In this document: positions 7,530 through 11,247 of the stretch, piece after piece
How the letters are laid out: each line of letters opens with the position of its first letter
Numbering within the stretch: position 1 is the stretch's first letter
DNA from: Euperipatoides rowelli
Lineage: Eukaryota; Onychophora; Udeonychophora; Euonychophora; Peripatopsidae
Assembly (NCBI GenBank): GCA_003024985.2
Contig: PXIH01S0025671.1
Reading direction: 5' to 3' (one strand)
DNA: 11,247 nt
Made by a program: the position numbers and the translations under genes
The notes under the pieces: model-generated
The model's database searches: none
What the model was told of the DNA's origin: nothing
The model's input: only the letters and a program-made list of their open reading frames with translations

Positions 7530-7775
7530 TCTTCTCTTTTGGATATGATGGAATTTGTCAAATAATTCATCTCTATTGCTTATTATTAGCTGGCTATAGA
7601 TTTTATATAAATTCTAAAGTTTCTGTTCATTGATTTTAATGAATATTTTGAATGTACAGTATATTATGTATTTGATGTGCCAAATTCTATTTTCTTATTG
7701 ATATACACTTGTTATTGTTTGTATATTGTCATTATGTTGTATTGTTCTTTTATGAATAAATCTTGAATTGTGAAT
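7530..7775 (+). mobile_element. Possible LINE 3' end
   Basis: T-rich sequence ends in tgttcttttatgaataaatcttgaattgtgaattc (7742-7776; AATAAA at 7756-7761). A terminal AATAAA followed by short ttgaatt-type repeats is typical of CR1/L2-like non-LTR 3' ends in invertebrates. No coding part is readable upstream, so this is resemblance only. Confidence 0.3.
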
Positions 7776-8085
7776 TCGTGTTGTTGTTTTTTTTAAATCT
7801 ATTTGAACAGGATTTTATTATATTAATATTCTTTGACAAGCATTAACATGTTAACGTAATCGCAAGGGCGGATTTAGACTTTTTAGGGCCTTGGTCACAC
7901 ACAAAAAAAATATGGGGGCCCCTAGTCTAGAAGAAAGTCTGGGGGGATACCCCCAGCTGGTTCCAGGGGCAGAGCCATGATGGAAATTAAATAAAAAACA
8001 ATGTACATTTGGAGGCTTCTAAATGCAAATATTTTTTCACTGCTAGAAACAACAGTCAGTTCCTGTAAGTAAATTGGGGGCGCCA

Positions 8086-8101
8086 CTAACTAATGTTTAT
8101 T
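8086..8101. repeat. Target site duplication, left copy
   Basis: This is the left of two identical 16-bp direct repeats (ctaactaatgtttatt). Its partner is at 8475-8490, on the other side of the retroposed insert. Confidence 0.85.
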
Positions 8102-8474
8102 TATTTATTTTTATTTTATTAAAACTTTTTAATATGTACAAATAATCAATTTTTAGTTGGTTACACTCTCTGACTAAAAATACACTTCAAATATTTTTCT
8201 ATAATCTAACTCTAACAAATATCAAACACAACTTCAAAAATAGTCTTAAATAACCCAATAATATGTTCCCTGGATTATATTTGTATTATACTTCTATAAC
8301 CCATAAGTTTTACTGCCTCTACACCATTTTGCTATTTAGTCCATTCTCAAAGTTCCTCCTTTACCCCAAACATGATAGAATTTGTCACTTTCCAACATAA
8401 ACATATCTCTCAAATACATTTGTTTGTATTAGACTTCCATTCTCACCAGTACGTTTTTTTATTTGTTCTCCACC
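8102..8474 (-). mobile_element. Retroposed insert with 16-bp target duplication and A-rich tail
   Basis: The 16 bases ctaactaatgtttatt occur at 8086-8101 and again at 8475-8490, flanking the insert exactly. On the minus strand the insert ends in an A-rich tail (aataaaataaaaataaat) next to the duplication, the layout of a 5'-truncated non-LTR retroposition. Over 8101-8460 the plus strand has about 72 C and 23 G, so the sense (minus) strand is G-rich, as in the LINE at 4642. A minus frame reads TGENGSLIQTNVFERYVYVGK before stops; the family is not recognised. Confidence 0.85.
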
Positions 8475-8490
8475 CTAACTAATGTTTATT
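8475..8490. repeat. Target site duplication, right copy
   Basis: It is identical over 16 bp to 8086-8101. The bases beyond differ (aacatag against tatttat), which fixes the insert's ends. Confidence 0.85.
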
Positions 8491-8626
8491 AACATAGATA
8501 AAACTTACAACAGGTCTGTGCACACCAGATAACAAAATAAAAAAATGAATAAATTTTTAGGGGTAGGTCCCCTCAAAATTGGGGGACCTGGGTGTGCCCA
8601 TGGTGCCCACTCGTAAATCCAACCTG

Positions 8627-9433
8627 CTTATATGGTAACAAATTTTATAAAAGTAAGATCTATATAAATTGATGCTTAAGTCCTTATTTTGCATATTAAA
8701 AAAAATGGTATAATTTTTAGAAGCACTCGACTTTTTTTTTAATATATAATATTAATGTGTCAGTCTTGACCAGCTGTCATCTTATTTCATTAGCTACAGT
8801 CCCAATGCGCTTTCAGGGAAACCACACATAACTTATTCAATACAAAATGCTCCAAATATCCTCATGAATTTAATTTCATATCCAGTAAAATTTAGTATAT
8901 GTTGAGTTTTATGGTATTAATGATTGTTATTGTTTATATGTTATTTATCTAATAAAGATTGCCATAAATTTATTGATTTGAGGTAGGCTACATTTATTTT
9001 ACAGTATAATTTTTATTTAAAGTGGCGTCCGCAACAGGATGTGGACACCACATGATTGGACACTTGCCTCATTGCTAATAAAGTTATTAGCAATATATAT
9101 ATTATATACAATACACTTAGATTCAGTTGAATTAAAGGATATGATTTTATAACAGATTTTCCGTGAATAATTCATCTAAGACAAAATTACATAAGCATTG
9201 TTAATGTTCAGTTTTCTGAATTCCTATTTTTACATCTATTTGGCATTCTAAAACATGATCACATGATTATTTGTTATACATATACAGTATTTTAACAAAC
9301 GCACTTAAATTATGTTTTTATAATGACATTTTGATAATGTTGAGTATTAATATTTTTTGGTTAATTTTATTAATTTCCTGTATATGCTGAAGATAGTACT
9401 GTACAAGTTTTGTGACTATATACCATTATGTGC
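8627..9433. other. AT-rich non-coding stretch
   Basis: No gene was found. Near 8930-8980 the sequence gttatttatctaataaagattgccataaatttattg resembles a 3' end with a polyadenylation signal, but nothing coding precedes it. A short perfect hairpin lies at 9071-9094. Confidence 0.5.
9071..9094. repeat. 10-bp perfect hairpin
   Basis: attgctaata, a 4-nt loop aagt, then tattagcaat: perfect pairing over 10 bp. It is followed by an alternating at tract. Confidence 0.85.
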
Positions 9434-9580
9434 AGGGCTGGGCAGGGTATACTGAAAAATTTATCTTCTATACCAGAGACATTGGAAATGGATCTAAATT
9501 ACAAGATACCTTAGACAATGTATCTTAGCTTTAGATACTTTAGAAAATGTATCTTGGAAAAAAATACTCTATACGGTAAC
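9434..9580 (+). mobile_element. Terminal fragment of a hAT-like element with degenerate internal repeats
   Basis: It begins cagggctgggcagggtatac, which resembles the cagggctgggca terminus that I know from hAT-type elements in animals. Recurrent words follow (gatacctta, aatgtatctta, agatacttta, aaatgtatcttgg), the usual degenerate repeats of such elements. No matching right end is present before 9730, so the copy is truncated. Resemblance only; no transposase frame. Confidence 0.5.
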
Positions 9581-9730
9581 AAAAAATATAAATTACGAAA
9601 TATAGGCCTATATGAAAAAAATATGTACAGTACACGTATAGCAAATAAAAACATTAAAAAAAATTTAGGCGAATAACTATGAAATCTGTATTTCTTTGAA
9701 TCATAACAGGCTAATGTTCAGGAAAATAAA

Positions 9731-10290
9731 CAGTGACGGAACTTCAAATTTCAAGTCCCCAAGCCCCTCCCCTCCCAACAATTTTGGAATGGGTCCCATT
9801 CCACATAAGCAGTCTGGAGGATTACAAGTAGGCCTATTTAAGCATGGTCAAGAGCAGAGCCCTGATGTGCAATTAGGGATAGGGTTCCTATTATTTTTAA
9901 TTTTCCAAGATGAGTTTAGATGGTGACACATGAAGATACGACAACTGGTGTTACAGCATCGTGATGTTAAAGAATATAGGTTGCAATCGGCAGCGCCACA
10001 CTCAAAAGCACAGTGCTTTTGCATTGACCCGCGGTGACCTGCGTTGGTTTTCGGGGGAAACAATTATAGAGATGGTTTTATAAATTCAAGCGTCAATTCA
10101 CGGTGAAACCACGCCCACCATTTTATACAACAAAAGTCAATAGTTTAAAAACTACCATGAGGTAACGTGCGTTGAGTAAGACACCCGTTTTATTTCTCAC
10201 CGAATTTCATCACGAGACAATGAGTGGCAACGCGAGTTGTCGTATCTTCCAGTGTAGCGCTGGCCTAATGATCTCCGATTGCAAAATTGA
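9731..10290. other. CpG-richer block with inverted arms, probable DNA-element relic
   Basis: The base composition departs from its AT-rich surroundings and CpG is noticeably more common. It opens with cagtgacggaacttcaaat, like the CAGTGGCGGA-type ends of some DNA transposons. A perfect 15-bp inverted pair, gaagatacgacaact (9932-9946) and agttgtcgtatcttc (10235-10249), continues imperfectly inward with a shared tcgtgatg, so arms of about 50 bp are likely. A separate 19-nt palindrome (caaaagcac, A, gtgcttttg) lies at 10003-10021. Small frames at 9696-9926, 9848-10063 and 10172-10393 show no recognisable domain. Confidence 0.45.
9932..10249. repeat. 15-bp perfect inverted repeat pair, about 290 bp apart
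   Basis: gaagatacgacaact at 9932-9946 is the exact reverse complement of 10235-10249. The flanks remain partly similar on both sides, supporting a longer, decayed foldback. Confidence 0.8.
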
Positions 10291-10385
10291 CATTTTTATT
10301 TTCAATTACTTTCTGCTTTTCATTAAAAAAAAGTCGTTTCCATATTGTCAGCATTTCAAATATGATTTGAATTCAACACAATCTA

Positions 10386-11120
10386 ATATATAAAACAGAA
10401 CGTTTGTTTGTTTGTTATCATTGAGAAGTCAGGATATCGCATACTTCCCAACATTGCACAAACTTGAAATTTAGCATGTGAGTAAGTTACATAGCGTAGA
10501 CAAGGAAAATACACTTTTTGATTTTTGTGAGTGGGGTGAGGGTTGGTGGGGTGAGGGTTGGTGGGGTGAGGGTTGGTTTTTATTGATTTTAAACTAGATT
10601 TAAAATTGAGATCATTAGTTATTTTGTAATTTTCATTTTCTATGTTTACATAAGGGTTAATGGCAACTTTAATATTAGCGAAATCCTCATCTACAGGATA
10701 CCAGTGTATAATTACTTCTATCTGTTGACAAAAGCTTCCAATTATCGTTGACGATACTACGTAATAAACATAATAAAAGATCTTTACACATCCAATTTAT
10801 TTTCCCTCCCATATGAAATCCATACCAAATTATCGAGAATCCCTAGGAAAGTAAATGTTTGCAATAGCATCTTTACCCACCAATTTTATAATTTCTAATA
10901 TTATACCTGGAATATCCATTCGCATTCCTAATAACTCCTTAAAAAGAGTAAATATAAGTCATTTTAGGAAATAAACAGGCAGCATATTCTTGTACCAAAA
11001 TTTAAGGCCTTTGATATATCACTCAGAATTGTTTAGGATGTCCAAAATAGAATTGTCAAAATCATTTTGTAGTTTTTCAATCCAAAATTTATATTTTGAT
11101 GAGATATGGTTAGCAGCTGT
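10386..11120 (-). pseudogene. Unrecognised coding-like frame with TNPHP repeats
   Basis: On the minus strand one frame runs from about 11120 down to a TAG at 10383-10385, about 245 codons. It is broken by only four stops (11019-11021, 10959-10961, 10830-10832 and 10797-10799). The last 137 codons (10796-10386) are fully open, though without an early ATG. At this base composition I would expect about one stop per 13 codons, so the frame is unusually open. Readable pieces include FWIEKLQNDFDNSILDILN, YIKGLKFWYKNMLPVYFLK and ELLGMRMDIPGIILEIIKLV, then VDEDFANIKVAINPYV. Next come three TNPHP pentapeptides made by the minisatellite at 10531-10575, then KVYFPCLRYVTYSHAKFQVC. I recognise no family. 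It may be a retroelement relic or a decayed host exon; chance cannot be excluded. Confidence 0.35.
10531..10575. repeat. 15-bp G-rich minisatellite, 3 identical units
   Basis: gtggggtgagggttg is repeated without change at 10531, 10546 and 10561. The repeated gggg and ggg tracts give G-quadruplex potential on the plus strand. On the minus strand it encodes TNPHP in frame with the open frame at 10386-10796. Three identical copies point to recent expansion. Confidence 0.95.
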
Positions 11121-11169
11121 CTAGACGATGGCACCTTAACCGAAAGTAAAATTTAAAAAAAATTAAAGC

Positions 11170-11190
11170 ATTATTATTATTATTATTATT
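11170..11190. repeat. (ATT)7 microsatellite
   Basis: Seven att units are followed by aaataaatgaatg. It is a simple repeat; it could be a LINE tail, but no element end is recognised beside it. Confidence 0.9.
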
Positions 11191-11247
11191 AAATAAATGA
11201 ATGTTTATATGTAACTATTGATTTTATCTGAAAAACTATAAAAAAAG

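Larger units (their letters stand above)
7862..8626. mobile_element. Decayed DNA transposon (non-autonomous), interrupted by a retroposed insert
   Basis: The left end cgcaagggcggatttagac and the right end taaatccaacctg are imperfect inverted repeats. Inside them, ggcc-ttggtcacac on the left corresponds to the complement of gtgtgcccatggtgccc at the right, giving ends of about 40 bp. The interior has blocks such as gggggcccc and ggggggataccccc, and at the right gggggacctgg, typical of GGCGGAT-type elements widespread in invertebrates. The 8-bp flanks do not match well, so a target duplication is not established. A separate insert (8102-8474) lies inside it. Confidence 0.6.

Noticed and set aside
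7480-7530. Bacterial intrinsic terminator or histone mRNA stem-loop
   Set aside because: There is no bacterial gene context, and the stem and loop do not match the short conserved histone stem-loop.
9696-10393. Three small ORFs (9696-9926 plus, 9848-10063 minus, 10172-10393 plus)
   Set aside because: They lie largely in a probable DNA-element relic with inverted arms; the peptides are unrecognised, and the first two overlap each other on opposite strands.

Overview
The window looks like AT-rich (roughly 70% A+T by eye), non-coding genomic DNA from an animal. Long A/T runs, interspersed terminal-inverted-repeat elements, minisatellites and decayed non-LTR retrotransposon pieces fit a eukaryotic intergenic or intronic region. 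Recurrent words such as aggcctat and tacagta remind me of marine invertebrates (echinoderms or similar), but that is an impression and not a demonstration. No tRNA, rRNA, CRISPR array, bacterial operon or intact host gene is visible. The ATG-started open frames of 70-99 codons look like chance or repeat-derived frames.

Layout. 1-196: minisatellite of about seven units of about 27 bp, each with an internal palindrome, running off the left edge. 197-1232: plain AT-rich DNA with a T10/A10 palindrome. 1233-1588: long imperfect foldback element that contains a deceptive small ORF. 1740-1905: GC-richer fragment. 1906-2010: 15-bp minisatellite open on both strands. 2370-2936: cluster of short tandem duplications, a miniature hairpin and two cruciform-type palindromes. 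3661-3960: strongly C-rich/G-poor tract. 3986-4392: TIR element with a CCTAA-like repeat core. 4642-5760: remains of a non-LTR retrotransposon reverse-transcriptase polyprotein on the plus strand. It keeps one frame for about 290 codons but carries many stops and is almost devoid of C. 5761-7164: AT-rich filler with an A18 run and a G13 run. 7165-7440: large palindrome with a near-perfect 68-nt core, followed by a tight stem-loop at 7480-7523. 7530-7775: possible 3' end of another LINE. 7862-8626: DNA-transposon-like element with an inserted retroposed fragment flanked by a 16-bp target duplication. 9434-9580: end of a hAT-like element. 9731-10290: CpG-richer region with inverted arms. 10386-11120: unrecognised coding-like frame on the minus strand, with a pentapeptide repeat, ending near an (ATT)7 microsatellite.

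The most interesting signal is strand-asymmetric loss of C in the LINE at 4642-5760. By hand count there are about 48 C against 316 G in 1080 bases. There is no frameshift across some 290 codons, yet 13 in-frame stops lie between 4651 and 5520, each of which one C-to-T change could explain. Two other tracts (3661-3960 and 8102-8474) show the same sense-strand bias on the opposite strand, if they are retroelement copies in reverse orientation. The genes do not work together in any pathway; the window is a mosaic of decaying mobile elements, several nested in one another.
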